Notes: generated from the sequence alone by a model not told the origin. 64,000 nt of DNA from Burkholderiales bacterium (GCA_026005015.1 BPKG01000002.1:248001-312000); one strand, 5' to 3'; shown: positions 45,386 to 61,591, numbered from the stretch's first letter. Translations and numbers: made by a program.

Positions 45386-46630
45386 ATGGACGCCGCCATC
45401 GACACCAAGCTGCGGGCGGCCCGCACCCGGCTGATCCTGGATACCCCGTTCCTGGGGGCCCTGGTGCTGCACCTGCCCCTCACGCCGGCGGATCCCCGGC
45501 GGGTTCCCACCGTGGCCACCGACGCCCGGGCCTTCTATTACAACTCGGCCTACATCGCGGGGCTCTCCCTGCCCGAGACCCAGTTCGTGCTGGCCCACGA
45601 GGCCCTCCACTGCGCCCTCGGCCATTTCGTCCGCCGCAGCCACCGGGTGCGCCGCCGCTGGGACGTGGCCTGCGACCACGCGGTCAACTGGCTGCTGGTG
45701 GAGGAAGGGTTAAAGCCCCCGTCCGGGGCGCTGCTGGATCCCGCGTTCCGGGGCCTGGCCGCGGAGGAGATCTACCCCCTCGTGCCCGAGGACACCCGGG
45801 AGGCGCCCCTGGACCTGCATGCCTTCGACGGGGGCGGGGAGGCCCCGGACCGCCTGGCGGCGGGAGCTACCCCGGGGGAAGCGAGTCCGGAAGGCGCAAA
45901 AGGCGGCGGACCTTCCGGCGATCTGGCCCTGGAAGCGGCGGCGGTGGGCCGCCTCAGGGCGGGAGCGGCGGCTCCGGGGGCGCAGGCGCTCCCGGCCATG
46001 GGGGGCGAGGAGCTTGCCGGCCTCTGGCGCATGCGCCTCGCCGCCGCCGCTCAGCAGGCCCTGCGGGCGGGCCGGCTGCATGCGGGATGGCAGCGGCTCG
46101 TGGACCGTTTCATCGAGCCCCGGTTGCCCTGGCGGGCCCTGCTGGAACGCTTTCTCCGGACTTGCGGGCGGGACGACTACAGCTTCCAGCGTCCCCCGCG
46201 CCGGGAGGGGGAAGCGATCCTGCCGCGCCTAGCGAGCCGGGCGTTGGAGGTGGTGGCCGTGATCGACGTGTCCGGCTCCATCGGCCAGGAGGAGCTTACC
46301 GAGTTCGCCGCCGAGCTGAACGCCCTCAAGAGCCAACTGCCGGCCCGGGTCACCCTGCATGCCTGCGACGAGCGGCTCGCCCCCGAAGGGCCGTGGGTGT
46401 TCGAGCCCTGGGAGGCCTTGCGCCTCCCGCCCCGGATGACGGGGGGCGGCGGCACCCGCTTCACGCCGGTCTTCGAGTGGATCGAGCGCCAGGACCTGTG
46501 CCCCGACGCCCTGATCTATTTCACCGACGCCCTCGGCGAATTCCCCGAGCGAGCGCCCCCCTATCCGGTCCTGTGGCTGGTGAAGGGCCGGGAGCCGGTG
46601 CCCTGGGGAGAGCGTGTCCAGTTGAACTGA
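45386..46630 (+). CDS. VWA-like domain protein with HExxH-type N-terminal domain (DUF2201 type)
   Basis: The 414-residue protein is read from ATG 45386; a GTG three codons upstream is the alternative. The N-terminal half contains VLAHEALHCALGHFVRR, a zinc-peptidase-like HExxH variant (HEALH) in a putative metallopeptidase domain. The C-terminal half is a VWA-like domain with the metal-ion-dependent adhesion site VIDVSGSIG and TDALG. A Gly/Ala-rich linker joins them. It is a standard partner of MoxR-type ATPases, probably acting in protein or metal-centre maturation. Confidence 0.87.
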   Translation: MDAAIDTKLRAARTRLILDTPFLGALVLHLPLTPADPRRVPTVATDARAFYYNSAYIAGLSLPETQFVLAHEALHCALGHFVRRSHRVRRRWDVACDHAVNWLLVEEGLKPPSGALLDPAFRGLAAEEIYPLVPEDTREAPLDLHAFDGGGEAPDRLAAGATPGEASPEGAKGGGPSGDLALEAAAVGRLRAGAAAPGAQALPAMGGEELAGLWRMRLAAAAQQALRAGRLHAGWQRLVDRFIEPRLPWRALLERFLRTCGRDDYSFQRPPRREGEAILPRLASRALEVVAVIDVSGSIGQEELTEFAAELNALKSQLPARVTLHACDERLAPEGPWVFEPWEALRLPPRMTGGGGTRFTPVFEWIERQDLCPDALIYFTDALGEFPERAPPYPVLWLVKGREPVPWGERVQLN

Positions 46631-46651
46631 GCGCTGACCCGCGGGCGCTTC

Positions 46652-47352
46652 TCAGGGGCATACCACGGGAACACGCTCCACCAGGACGATCTCTTCCAGG
46701 CTGACCCGGGCCCGGTAGGCCACCGCTTCCACGCCCGCTGCCAGGGCCTCCCGCAGAGTCCTGCCGTAGGTCGGGTCGATGGCATCGGCGGGGCGCACCT
46801 CGTCCACGTCGCTCCGCTGCACGCAGAACACCAGCACCGCCCGTTGGCCGCGGCTCACCACGTGCATCATCTCGTGCAAATGCCGGGTGCCCCGGCTGCT
46901 CACCGCGTCGGGGAAGAGAGCGATCCCGCCGCTCACCGCCGCGGTCACGTTCTTAACCTCCACGTAGGCGAGGCCGCCGCGGGCGGAGGAAAGCAGGAGA
47001 TCAGCCCGGCTCGACGAGCCCTCGTAGCGGACCTCCCGCCGCTCGAGGCGATAACCCTCCAGCTCCCCCACCACGCCGCCCGCCAGGGCCTCCTCCACCA
47101 GCCGGTTGGATCGGCCCGTGTGGATGCCCACCAGCACCCCGTCCGCCTCCACCAGCTCCCAGGTGTGGGCGAGCTTGCGCGCCGGGTTGCGGCTGCGGGA
47201 GAGCCACACCCGGCTGCCGGGGGTCTGACAGCCCAAGAGCGACCCGGTGTTGGGGCAATGGGCCACCACCAGGCCTTCCGCCGTTTCCACGTCGGCGAGG
47301 AAGCGCTGGTAGCGGCGCAGGAGCCGGCCTTCGGTGAGGGGCGCTTCGAACC

Positions 47353-47356
<4 letters not shown>
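46652..47356 (-). CDS. sfsA: SfsA-family DNA-binding/nuclease-like protein
   Basis: The 234-residue protein starts at GTG 47356, which overlaps the upstream gene's TGA (GTGA). Diagnostic parts are VVAHCPNTGSLLGCQTPGSR, RKLAHTWELVEADGVLVGIH, and the nuclease-like VEVKNVTAAVSGGIALFPDA. SfsA was named for stimulating sugar fermentation; the fold suggests a PD-(D/E)xK nuclease with a DNA-binding N-domain. The length is exactly typical. Confidence 0.93.
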
Positions 47357-48917
<1,561 letters not shown>

Positions 48918-48967
48918 CCGGCAGGACGTAAGCGACGCAGGAGAAGCCCGGGGAATCCCTGTTCCCC

Positions 48968-49543
48968 TTACCCCTTCCGGTTTTCCGCCTTGAGCAGCAC
49001 CAGCATCGCCCCCGTGCCGCCGTCCGCCGGATGAGCTGGGCTGAAGGCCAGCACTTCCTCCCGCTGCATGAGCCAGTGGCGCACCTTGATTTTGAGCACC
49101 GGCTCTCCGTTCTTCGACCTCAGGCCCTTGCCATGGATGATGCGCACGCAGCGCAGGCCCCGCCGCTGGCAGGCCTTGAGGAACTCGGCTGTCTGAGCCC
49201 GGGCGGCTTCCCGGTTGAGGCCGTGGAGATCCAACTGGTCCTGCACCACCCAGTGACCCCGGCGCAGCTTGCGCAGCACCTGCCGGGACAGGCCCGGGCG
49301 TACGAAGGAGAGGTCCCCGTCTGCCTCCACCAGGGTTTCCCAGGGGCCGCCCGCCAGGGACTCGGCGAGAACCTGCTCCTCGTCCCGCAGCCGCTGGTAG
49401 GCGATGGGGGCGGGGCGCTCGGACACCGGCTCGATCCGGCCGCTCTCGGGAAGCCGCGCCACGTCCCGCACCGCCTGGCGGAACAGATCCAGCTCCGTCT
49501 CGTCCAGCGGCGGCACCCCGCCGATCGCGAAGCGTTCCTTCAT
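48968..49543 (-). CDS. Smr-domain protein
   Basis: The 191-residue protein, ATG 49543 with GGGAG upstream, carries a C-terminal Smr domain: [39 protein letters not shown] and the [10 protein letters not shown] end. Stand-alone Smr proteins of this DUF-type (YdaL/SmrA-like) are structure-specific or ribosome-associated endonucleases. It lies convergent to glnB and downstream of trxB on the same strand. Confidence 0.9.
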   Translation of the reverse strand: MKERFAIGGVPPLDETELDLFRQAVRDVARLPESGRIEPVSERPAPIAYQRLRDEEQVLAESLAGGPWETLVEADGDLSFVRPGLSRQVLRKLRRGHWVVQDQLDLHGLNREAARAQTAEFLKACQRRGLRCVRIIHGKGLRSKNGEPVLKIKVRHWLMQREEVLAFSPAHPADGGTGAMLVLLKAENRKG

Positions 49544-49581
49544 GGCGGTCTCCCACCTCATGCCCGACGACCGGCACCCGG

Positions 49582-52956
<3,375 letters not shown>

Positions 52957-53024
52957 GCCGCCGACACTTTCGCCGAGCCCGGGTGTCGAACGGCGTAGTC
53001 TCGTATTCCATGGGGGAGGCCGCC

Positions 53025-53615
53025 ATGAACCGGACCCTCGTTTTTGCCGCCCTGGCCCTCGGTTGCGCCGGCGCGGCGGCGGAGCCTGCCTACAAGTGGA
53101 AGGACGCGAAGGGGGTGACCCACTACGGGGACGCGCCTCCCTCGGGGGTGAGCGTCGAGCGGGTGATCGAGGACACCCGCTACCCGGTGAACCCGGAGGC
53201 CTGCCGCACCATCCGTTGCCAGTTGGACCGGATCCAGGCGAGCAAGCGGCTAGAGGCCGAGGCGGAAGCCTCCGCAGTTCGCGCCGATCCCTCCTGGGCC
53301 TCCCCTGCGGCCCGGGGCCTGCCCTTCGAGGTTTTCATCCACCTGCGGCGGGGCATGACCGAGTCCGAAGTGCTGACCCGGGCTGGCCCGCCGGACCTGC
53401 AAACGGTGGAAGGGGTGGACGAAGTGCAGCAAACCCTGGCGGAGGCGCGGCCCGTGGGGCCGCGGGACGGGCGGGGCTTCTCCTCGATCAAGCTCATCGA
53501 CAGCCGGATCGTGAAGACCTGGACCTATCTGCCCACGGCGAGCGACCCCTTCACCACCGTCATCACCTTCCGCGGCGGGCGGGTGGAGAACATCGAACGG
53601 ATCAGGAAGTTCTGA
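53025..53615 (+). CDS. DUF4124-domain exported protein with a BamE/SmpA-like C-terminal half
   Basis: The 196-residue protein has a signal peptide ([16 protein letters not shown]). It then has [20 protein letters not shown], a typical DUF4124 start. After a charged linker, the C-terminal part reads [20 protein letters not shown] and [16 protein letters not shown], the GMTxxEVLxxxGxP pattern of BamE/SmpA-type small envelope domains. The start is the ATG behind GGGGGAGG. It lies between ftsK and lolA and overlaps lolA by one base, so it is part of the operon. Function unknown; an envelope role is likely. Confidence 0.8.
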   Translation: MNRTLVFAALALGCAGAAAEPAYKWKDAKGVTHYGDAPPSGVSVERVIEDTRYPVNPEACRTIRCQLDRIQASKRLEAEAEASAVRADPSWASPAARGLPFEVFIHLRRGMTESEVLTRAGPPDLQTVEGVDEVQQTLAEARPVGPRDGRGFSSIKLIDSRIVKTWTYLPTASDPFTTVITFRGGRVENIERIRKF

Positions 53616-54247
53616 TGGTTTCCCGTTTCGTCCGCTGCCTGGTGGGGGGCGTGGTCGCCCTGCTCCCCTTGCTCGCCTGGGCCGGGGGGCTGGAGAAGCT
53701 TGACCGCTTCGTGGCCTCCACCGCGTCGGCCCGGGCCGAGTTCCAGCAGACGGTCCTGGACGCCAAAGGAACGACGGTGCAGCAGGCCCGCGGCACCATG
53801 GAGTTCCAGCGCCCGGGCCGCTTCCGCTGGACCTACGTGAAGCCCTACGAGCAGCTCATCGTGGGCGACGGGGAAAAGCTCTGGATCTACGACCGGGACC
53901 TGAAGCAGGTCACCGTGCGCAGCCTCGGGGAAGCGCTGGGCGCCACCCCGGCGGCGCTGCTGGCGGGCAGCAACGACCTGCACGCGAGCTTCCATCTGAA
54001 GGAAGGGGGCAAGGGGCAGGGCCTCGAATGGGTGGAGGCGACCCCCAAGGCTCGCGAGACCCCGTTCCAGCGCATCCGTATGGGCTTCGACGGGGCGGGG
54101 ACCCTGGTGGCGATGGAGCTGGAAGACGGCCTGGGCCAGACCACGGCGCTCAGGTTTTCCAACCTGCAGCGCAACCCTGCCATCGATCCCGCGCGCTTCC
54201 GGTTCGCGCCGCCGCCCGGGACGGACGTGATCGGTGAGGGCTCCTGA
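53615..54247 (+). CDS. lolA: Outer-membrane lipoprotein carrier protein LolA
   Basis: The 210-residue periplasmic protein has a signal peptide ([17 protein letters not shown]) and the LolA beta-sheet pattern: [36 protein letters not shown] and [14 protein letters not shown]. It carries lipoproteins from LolCDE to LolB. Its start overlaps the preceding stop (TGATG), and rarA starts inside its 3' end (GTG 54234). Confidence 0.94.
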   Translation: MVSRFVRCLVGGVVALLPLLAWAGGLEKLDRFVASTASARAEFQQTVLDAKGTTVQQARGTMEFQRPGRFRWTYVKPYEQLIVGDGEKLWIYDRDLKQVTVRSLGEALGATPAALLAGSNDLHASFHLKEGGKGQGLEWVEATPKARETPFQRIRMGFDGAGTLVAMELEDGLGQTTALRFSNLQRNPAIDPARFRFAPPPGTDVIGEGS

Positions 54248-55598
54248 GCTCTTTCCCGAGCGGGAGCCGGCGGCTCCCCTGGCCGAGCGGCTGCGGCCCC
54301 GCACCCTAGACGAGGTGGTGGGGCAGGCCCACCTGCTGGGGCCGGGCAAGCCCCTGCGGCTCGCCTTCGAGTCGGGCAAGCTCCATTCCATGATCCTGTG
54401 GGGGCCGCCGGGGAGCGGCAAGACGACCCTGGCGCGGCTCATGGCGGGCGCGTTCCAGGCGGAATTCATCGCCCTCTCCGCCGTGCTCTCCGGGGTGAAG
54501 GACATCCGGGACGCCGTGGAGCGGGCGCGCCAGGTGCTCCAGTCCAGCGGTCGCCCCACGATCCTCTTCGTCGACGAGGTACACCGCTTCAACAAGGCCC
54601 AGCAGGACGCCTTCCTGCCCTACGTGGAGCAGGGGCTCATCACCTTCATCGGCGCTACCACCGAGAACCCTTCGTTCGAAGTGAACGGGGCGCTCCTCTC
54701 CCGCGCCCAGGTCTACGTACTCAAACCCCTCTCGGAAGAGGACCTGGTCCTCTTGCTGGAGCGGGCCCGGGCGCAGGCGTATCCCGCGCTGCGGCTCTCG
54801 GATGAAGCGCGCCGGCTGCTCGCGGGCTTCGCCGATGGCGACGCCCGGCGGCTGCTCAACCTCCTGGAGCAGCTCCACACGGCGGCGGCGACCGCCGGCG
54901 TGACGGAAGCGTCGGAGGAATTCGCCCGGGAGGCCCTGGCCCGCTCCGGGCGGCGCTTCGACAAGGGGGGCGACGCGTTCTACGACCAGATCTCCGCCCT
55001 GCACAAGTCGGTGCGGGGCTCTAGCCCCGACGCGGCCCTCTACTGGCTCGCCCGCATGCTGGACGGGGGCGCCGATCCCCTCTACCTGGGGCGGCGCCTG
55101 ATCCGCATGGCGGCGGAGGACGTGGGCCTCGCCGACCCGCGGGCGCTGCGCATCGCCCTGGACGCGGTGGAAACCTACGAGCGGCTGGGCAGCCCCGAAG
55201 GGGAACTGGCGCTCGCGCAGGCGACCGTCTATCTCGCCTGCGCGCCCAAAAGCAACGCGGTCTACGCCGCGTATAATGAGGCTCGCGCGCTGGTGGCCCA
55301 GGACGCGTCGCGCCCGGTGCCGGAGCACCTGCGTAACGCCCCCACCCGGCTCATGAAGGCGCTGGGCTACGGGCGCGAGTACCGCTACGCCCACGACGAG
55401 CCGGAGGCCTACGCGGCGGGGGAGAATTACTTTCCCGAAGGCATGGACCCCCAGCGGTTCTACCGCCCCACCGGCTGGGGGTTGGAAGCGCGCATCGCCG
55501 AGCGGCTCGAGCACCTGCGCGCCCTGGACGCGCAGGCGAAGCAGGCGGGCGCGGCCAGGGACGGGGGCGCGGACAAAGGCCGCAAGCGAAAAACCTGA
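54234..55598 (+). CDS. rarA: Replication-associated recombination AAA+ ATPase RarA/MgsA
   Basis: The 454-residue protein has Walker A GPPGSGKT (57-64), Walker [12 protein letters not shown], sensor [20 protein letters not shown] and the C-terminal SLMGS-like helical region ([20 protein letters not shown]). It acts at stalled forks. The GTG start overlaps lolA by 14 bp. Its position between lolA and serS is conserved across proteobacteria. Confidence 0.95.
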   Translation: MRAPELFPEREPAAPLAERLRPRTLDEVVGQAHLLGPGKPLRLAFESGKLHSMILWGPPGSGKTTLARLMAGAFQAEFIALSAVLSGVKDIRDAVERARQVLQSSGRPTILFVDEVHRFNKAQQDAFLPYVEQGLITFIGATTENPSFEVNGALLSRAQVYVLKPLSEEDLVLLLERARAQAYPALRLSDEARRLLAGFADGDARRLLNLLEQLHTAAATAGVTEASEEFAREALARSGRRFDKGGDAFYDQISALHKSVRGSSPDAALYWLARMLDGGADPLYLGRRLIRMAAEDVGLADPRALRIALDAVETYERLGSPEGELALAQATVYLACAPKSNAVYAAYNEARALVAQDASRPVPEHLRNAPTRLMKALGYGREYRYAHDEPEAYAAGENYFPEGMDPQRFYRPTGWGLEARIAERLEHLRALDAQAKQAGAARDGGADKGRKRKT

Positions 55599-55650
55599 AA
55601 CGCAAAGGGCGGGAAGGCGCTTCCTTTTTCGCCGCCTGCGTTTCGCTTTT
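55597..55650 (+). terminator. Compound hairpin between rarA and serS
   Basis: GAAACGCA (55597-55604) pairs with TGCGTTTC (55637-55644); inside it GGCGG pairs with CCGCC and GAAG with CTTC. GCTTTT follows. It overlaps the rarA stop codon and ends 14 bp before serS, so it may act as terminator/attenuator, leaving serS partly under its own control. Confidence 0.55.
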
Positions 55651-55663
55651 CACCCTAGGATAA

Positions 55664-56947
<1,284 letters not shown>

Positions 56948-57020
56948 GAAGCCCGAGCTCCAGCGTTTCGTCCGCCGGCTGTTGTTCCGCCGCCTTCATC
57001 CCGATGGAATAACGGGTGTG

Positions 57021-58409
57021 CTATGGAAGCGCCTCGGCGTAGCCGGGCGCGTCCGCCGTTAGCGGCCGCTCCCGCTGCTCGAAGCGCTTGAGGATGTCGT
57101 AGTAGGTGCGCACGTTCTCCACCAGGTAAACCGCCTCTCCGCCGCGGGCGAAGCCGCGCTGCACCGTCATGTAGTGATCGGGCCGGGACAGAAGGGGCAG
57201 GCTCTGCCGCACGTCCATCCAGGCGTCGGGATCGAGCCCTTTGCGCTGGGCCAGGATGCGCCCGTCCTCCAGGTGGCCGAAGCCCAGGTTGTAGGCGGCC
57301 AGCGCGAGCCAGGTGCGATCCGGTTCCGGGATGCGCGCGGGCAGCGTTTCCTTGAGGACTAGGAGATACCTGGCTCCGGCGATGATGCTCTGGTAGGGAT
57401 CCAGGCGATCCGTCACGCCCATGCGGTCCGCCGTCTCCTCGGTCAGCATCATCAGCCCGCGCACGCCCGTGGGGGAGGTGGCGAGGGGATCCCATTGGGA
57501 TTCCTGGTAGCCCAGCGCCGCGAGCAGGCGCCAGTCGATCCCGGTCAGCCGCTCCGCCTCCTGGAACCAGGGTCTGAGCGCCGGCAGCACGCTGCGCATC
57601 CTGGTAATTATGCCGTTGACATCCGCCGGCCTGAGCCGCCCGGCGTGGCCGTAATAGCGGTCCAGCAGCCGCTTGAGCGTTCCGTCGCGGGCGATGCGGG
57701 AGAAAAACTCCTCCGCTTTGGCGAGCAGCCGGGGGTCCCCTTCCTCGGGAAAGGCCCACGCCAGCGGCGTCGGCTCCCCCACGGTGAAGGCGCTCCCCAC
57801 GTTCGGGTAGAAGTCGGTCGCCATCGCCACCACGTTGGAGCGGGCCACCGCGTAATCGAATTCACCGTCCGCCAGGCGCGCGAGGAGCGCCAGTCCGTCC
57901 TCCACGGGCATCTCCGACCAGGCCAGGGCGGCGTCGCGGGTCGCCGCCTTGCGCAGGTTTTCGGCGCCGCCGCTGCCCGCCACCATGGCGAGGCGCTTGC
58001 CCAGCAGGTCGGCAACGCTGCGCGGTCGCGGTTGATCGGTCCGGTAGACCACTTCGAAGCGCACGGTCTGGTAGGTCGGTCCGAAGCGGACCCGGGCGCC
58101 CGGCGGCGTCAAGGCGGGGATTCCCGCCGCCGCCAGGTGGGCCCGGCCTTCCTCCAGCGTCTTGAAGAGCTGAGCCGCGTCGGTCATGAAAACGTAGCGC
58201 ACGGCAAGCCCTAGCTCTCCGGCGAAGGCGGCGACCAGGTCGTGCTCCAGGCCCGCGTAGTTGCCGTCCGCATCCTCGTACACCGCGGTGGGGCTGTTGA
58301 TCGTGACCACCACCAGGGTGCCGTGCTCCAGCGCCGAAGGAAGCCGAGGCGGCGCCTCGCTGCAAGCCGCGCATAACACGACGGCGGGAATGATGGGGTG
58401 CAGTCGCAT
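57021..58409 (-). CDS. mltF: Membrane-bound lytic murein transglycosylase F
   Basis: The 462-residue protein has a lipoprotein signal (VVLCAAC, Cys at about 16). A type-3 solute-binding-like domain (about 28-255; VVVTINSPTAVYEDADGNYA) follows, then a family 1 SLT domain with catalytic Glu in LGYQESQWDPLA and AYNLGFGHLEDGR. It cleaves peptidoglycan to 1,6-anhydro-muropeptides. Convergent with serS. Confidence 0.93.
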   Translation of the reverse strand: MRLHPIIPAVVLCAACSEAPPRLPSALEHGTLVVVTINSPTAVYEDADGNYAGLEHDLVAAFAGELGLAVRYVFMTDAAQLFKTLEEGRAHLAAAGIPALTPPGARVRFGPTYQTVRFEVVYRTDQPRPRSVADLLGKRLAMVAGSGGAENLRKAATRDAALAWSEMPVEDGLALLARLADGEFDYAVARSNVVAMATDFYPNVGSAFTVGEPTPLAWAFPEEGDPRLLAKAEEFFSRIARDGTLKRLLDRYYGHAGRLRPADVNGIITRMRSVLPALRPWFQEAERLTGIDWRLLAALGYQESQWDPLATSPTGVRGLMMLTEETADRMGVTDRLDPYQSIIAGARYLLVLKETLPARIPEPDRTWLALAAYNLGFGHLEDGRILAQRKGLDPDAWMDVRQSLPLLSRPDHYMTVQRGFARGGEAVYLVENVRTYYDILKRFEQRERPLTADAPGYAEALP

Positions 58410-58575
58410 GAAGGGAACGCGGGATTTTCATTCCATTTTGGCACCTGGCACCCGGCGCCGAAAGGCGCGGTGCAGCAATTCGCCGCGCGGATTTGTCAAA
58501 AAACGTCAAACGAAGACGATGGCGTGCCGCTACGGGAAGCGGCGCGGCGGGCTGTGCCCTCCGTCGCGAAGCGGC

Positions 58576-58935
58576 TCAGGCCTTGGAGCTGGCGCGGCGG
58601 CGGCGTTCCACCGCGGGCGGAATGTTCCGCTGCCGGCGGTCGGCGAGGCCGGCGCGGCGAATCAAGTCCAACCAGAAGGCGTCGCTGCTCTCCGATTTGA
58701 ACTTGAGATAGAGCGCGACCTCTTCCGGATAAGCGTTGGGCGAGCCCAGGCGCGCGAGATGGTTGCTCGGCTTCTCTCCCGGCAGCGGAGGCGTGGTATC
58801 GGAGATCCACGCCCGCATGATGGTCTGCCACAGGGCGCGGTAGAAGGGATCGTCCGCCTCCTCGAAGCCGTACTGCCACTTCAAGAAGGAGATCTCGGCG
58901 GCGGTCAACTGGTCGGTGCGGAAGTGGATGCTCAT
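58576..58935 (-). CDS. Hypothetical small soluble protein
   Basis: The 119-residue protein, ATG 58935 behind GGAGAGG, reads LTAAEISFLKWQYGFEEADD, FYRALWQTIMRAW and an Arg/Lys-rich C-terminus (ERRRRASSKA). It has no signal peptide or membrane segment and looks helical. It was not recognised. The extended frame upstream to 59160 is not convincing. It is flanked by mltF and the tRNA-Ser region. Confidence 0.65.
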   Translation of the reverse strand: MSIHFRTDQLTAAEISFLKWQYGFEEADDPFYRALWQTIMRAWISDTTPPLPGEKPSNHLARLGSPNAYPEEVALYLKFKSESSDAFWLDLIRRAGLADRRQRNIPPAVERRRRASSKA

Positions 58936-59222
58936 CGGTTCCTCTCCTTCTGTGCCTCCCATGAATTCGATGGCCTGGCCTGACCGAGACCGTTCCTCGA
59001 ACGCTCGATTGCCGTCCTCAAGATAATATGGAATCGTTCTTGCATCAATGGCCTGCCTCGAGCCGGACTTTCCACGAAAGCGCCGCTCCCCTCCTCTGGG
59101 GTGGCCTCTGCACCGCGCCATCCTCCCGAGTCCCCCGGGAAATGTCCGGGTTGACCGCAAGCCCCGCAGGGGCGGCTCCGCGTTCCGTGTGCCCCGGGTT
59201 CGCTGTTAAAATGTTCTCCCGT

Positions 59223-59315
59223 GGAGAGGTACCGAAGCGGTCATAACGGCGCCGACTCGAAATCGGATGGTCGGGTAAAACCGGCACGTGGGTTCGAATC
59301 CCACCCTCTCCGCCA
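59223..59315 (+). tRNA. tRNA-Ser (anticodon CGA)
   Basis: The acceptor arms GGAGAGG and CCTCTCC pair fully, followed by discriminator G and encoded CCA. The loop CTCGAAA shows anticodon CGA, reading UCG. A long variable arm (GGTCGGGTAAAACCGGC region) and the T-arm GTGGGTTCGAATCCCAC confirm a class II serine tRNA. The 3' GCCA is shared with the stem of the hairpin that follows. Confidence 0.97.
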
Positions 59316-59615
59316 ACCAAAACACCCCACCAGGGGGTGTTTTGGTTGGCGAAGGGTGGGTACGCAGAATCCGCTTCGGGTTCGACCAGCCGAGCACCGC
59401 TCGGCTGGGACGTCACGAACGCAGCGAGTGGCGGGCCCGAGCCTCGCGAGGGCCGAGGCTTTCGCGGAGGCAACGCGAAAGCCGAGCAATCCCACCCTCT
59501 CCGCCAGAATCGAAATAGCCCCCGCAGTGGGGCTATTTCGATTCTGAGGGATGGGTGTGTGGACGAGCCGCCCGGGTTCAACCAGCCGGGCACCGCTCGG
59601 CTGGAACGTCACGAG
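59297..59615 (+). repeat. Tandem imperfect repeat of tRNA-Ser 3' end plus hairpins
   Basis: The 19-bp AATCCCACCCTCTCCGCCA at 59297-59315 recurs at 59488-59506, each time followed directly by a 17-bp hairpin (59312-59350 and 59506-59545). Further on, each unit has CGGGTTCRACCAGCCG and a CCAGCC...GGCTGG hairpin (59386-59408; 59582-59604) followed by ACGTCACGA. A fifth hairpin (GGCTTTCGCG/CGCGAAAGCC) spans 59457-59483. The unit length is about 194 bp. No protein-coding character. Confidence 0.8.
59312..59350 (+). terminator. 17-bp hairpin starting at the tRNA-Ser 3' end
   Basis: GCCAACCAAAACACCCC (59312-59328) pairs perfectly with 59334-59350 around a 5-nt loop (ACCAG). The stem includes the tRNA discriminator base and CCA end, so terminator and tRNA acceptor are mutually exclusive foldings. 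No long T run follows, but the right arm contains TTTT. Confidence 0.75.
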
Positions 59616-59650
59616 ACGAAGGCAAGAGCAGGCCAGAGGAGGGCATGGGC

Positions 59651-60736
59651 ATGAACGGCGGCCCCATGAATCAAGGCGTCCCGGGAAGCGTCGTGGACCT
59701 GCGTTCCGACACGGTGACGAAACCGACGCCGCAGATGCGCGAGGCGATGAGGACGGCAGAAGTGGGCGACGACGTCTATGGGGAGGATCCTACGGTGAAC
59801 GCCCTGGAGCGGGAGGTGGCGGCGCTGCTGGGCAAGGAGGCCGCCGTGTTCACGCCGTCCGGGACCATGGCGAACCAGATCGGCGTGCTGCTCCATACGC
59901 GGCCCGGGGAGTCGGTCATTTGCGAGGAAGGCTCCCACGTGTTCGTCAATGAAGCGGGCGGCGGCGCGGCGCTGGCCGGCGTCCAGTTCGATCTCATCCC
60001 GCTGGCGGAGCGGATGTCCGACGAAGCGATCGAGGCCTGCTACCGTCCCGAGGAGCTTCACGCAGCGGCGTCCGCGCTCCTGGTCGTGGAAAACACCCAC
60101 AACCGCGCCGCCGGCCGCGCCCTCGGCAAGTCAGAAGTCGCCCGCATCGTGGCCAAGGCGCGCTCCCTGGGGCTCAAGACCCATTGCGACGGCGCCCGAC
60201 TGTGGAACGCGGCCGTCGCCACCGGCGATTCCGAGCGGGCGCTGGCGGCGGGCTTTGACACCGTGGCGGTGTGTTTTTCGAAAGGCCTGGGGGCGCCGGT
60301 GGGTTCCGCCATCGCCGGGACCGCGAGCGCCATGGTCCGCGCGCGCAAGCTGCGCAAACGCCTGGGCGGGGGCATGCGCCAGGCGGGTATTCTTGCCGCG
60401 GCGGCGCTCCACGGCCTGGGACAGCGGGCTCGGCTCGCCGAAGACCACCGGCGGGCCCAGGCGCTGGCGGCCGGTTTGCGCGCGCTGGAGGGCGCGGTGG
60501 GGCGGGTGATCGTGGAGATTCCGGATCCTGCGACCAACATGGTGTACTGGCGCGTGGAGGGCGACGATGGCGACCGGCTGGTACGCGCCCTGGAAGCGCA
60601 GGGCGTGCGCATGCTGCACCTGGGCGGCGGCTGGCTGCGCGCCGTCACCCATCTGGAAATCACGGACGCGGCCGTCGATCGCGCCCTCGAGGCGGTGAGA
60701 CGCGCGTGCGCGGCCCGACCGCCGCAGGCTGCTTGA
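59651..60736 (+). CDS. ltaE: Low-specificity L-threonine aldolase
   Basis: The 361-residue PLP enzyme (fold type I) begins [20 protein letters not shown]. It shows the cofactor stacking region [14 protein letters not shown] and the Schiff-base lysine in [14 protein letters not shown]. It cleaves L-threonine or L-allo-threonine to glycine and acetaldehyde. ATG 59651 has the best Shine-Dalgarno spacing (AGGAGG 8 bp upstream); ATG 59645 is nearby. It follows the tRNA-Ser hairpin array. Confidence 0.93.
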   Translation: MNGGPMNQGVPGSVVDLRSDTVTKPTPQMREAMRTAEVGDDVYGEDPTVNALEREVAALLGKEAAVFTPSGTMANQIGVLLHTRPGESVICEEGSHVFVNEAGGGAALAGVQFDLIPLAERMSDEAIEACYRPEELHAAASALLVVENTHNRAAGRALGKSEVARIVAKARSLGLKTHCDGARLWNAAVATGDSERALAAGFDTVAVCFSKGLGAPVGSAIAGTASAMVRARKLRKRLGGGMRQAGILAAAALHGLGQRARLAEDHRRAQALAAGLRALEGAVGRVIVEIPDPATNMVYWRVEGDDGDRLVRALEAQGVRMLHLGGGWLRAVTHLEITDAAVDRALEAVRRACAARPPQAA

Positions 60737-60937
60737 CGTAAAGCCTGCGCAGGCACACGGACGGGTCGCCCGGCACCTCGCAGCCCGATCGGTGACCCGC
60801 ACCTGTTCGCTGGAGTCGGGCGCGTACCCCGATTATGGGCGCGGTGCGCGGCGGGACGCTCTATGCCCGGCTTGTTCTGTGTGCCGGCTGGCGCGATACT
60901 GCCATCACCGTGAGCCGTTACCGCAGGAGGGCTCGGC

Positions 60938-61591
60938 ATGAAGACCAACATCAAGTCCTATTCCTCTCCGGAAATCGAGGTGCGCTACGACGTGGCGCGC
61001 TGCATCCACGCCGCCGAGTGCGTGAAGGGCTTGCGGTCGGTGTTCGACCCGGACCGCAAACCCTGGATCGATCCCACCCAGGCCGACGCCGAGCGCATCG
61101 CCGGCGTGATCGAGCGCTGTCCCTCGGGGGCGCTCAAGTACGTCTTCAAGGACGGCCGCCGCACGGAGACCGCGCAAACGGCCTGTCGGGTGACGGTGGC
61201 GGTGGACGGGCCGCTCTACGCCCGGGGCGAGCTCAAGGTGCTGGCTCCCGACGGGCGGGTGCTGCTCGAGGACACGCGCATGGCCCTGTGCCGCTGCGGC
61301 CAGTCGGCGAACAAGCCCCTGTGCGACGGGTCCCACGAAAAGGCCGGCTTCAAGGACCCGGCCCGGGTGCCGCCGCCGTCCCAGGCGATGGCGCCGTCCC
61401 CGAGGGGCGGGCCGGTGGTGATCCGGCCGCGGCAGGACGGGCCTTACCTGTTCCAAGGGGGCTTCACCCTGGCCGGGGCCGGCGGCGAGGCGTACCAGGT
61501 TTCCGGTGTGGCCCTGTGCCGTTGCGGCCACTCGGCCAACAAACCCTATTGCGACGGAAGCCACAAACGGGTCGGGTTCAAATCCGATTGA
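60938..61591 (+). CDS. Iron-sulfur protein: mono-cluster ferredoxin-like domain plus two CDGSH domains
   Basis: The 217-residue protein has three probable cluster sites. The N-terminal Fer4_19-type domain includes DVARCIHAAECVKGL and ERCPSGALKY. The two CDGSH zinc-finger-like [2Fe-2S] domains are CRCGQSANKPLCDGSH and CRCGHSANKPYCDGSH, with 3Cys-1His ligands. CDGSH proteins handle redox or cluster transfer. It stands alone with 200-bp and 170-bp flanking gaps. Confidence 0.92.
   Translation: MKTNIKSYSSPEIEVRYDVARCIHAAECVKGLRSVFDPDRKPWIDPTQADAERIAGVIERCPSGALKYVFKDGRRTETAQTACRVTVAVDGPLYARGELKVLAPDGRVLLEDTRMALCRCGQSANKPLCDGSHEKAGFKDPARVPPPSQAMAPSPRGGPVVIRPRQDGPYLFQGGFTLAGAGGEAYQVSGVALCRCGHSANKPYCDGSHKRVGFKSD

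Noticed and set aside
59297-59506. CRISPR-like spacing of repeats after tRNA-Ser
   Set aside because: There are only two repeat copies, they derive from the tRNA end, and there are no regular spacers or cas genes.
59206-59612. Minus-strand frames reading AERVGFEPTC and similar near the tRNA
   Set aside because: These are the well-known false proteins produced by translating the complement of tRNA genes and their tails.
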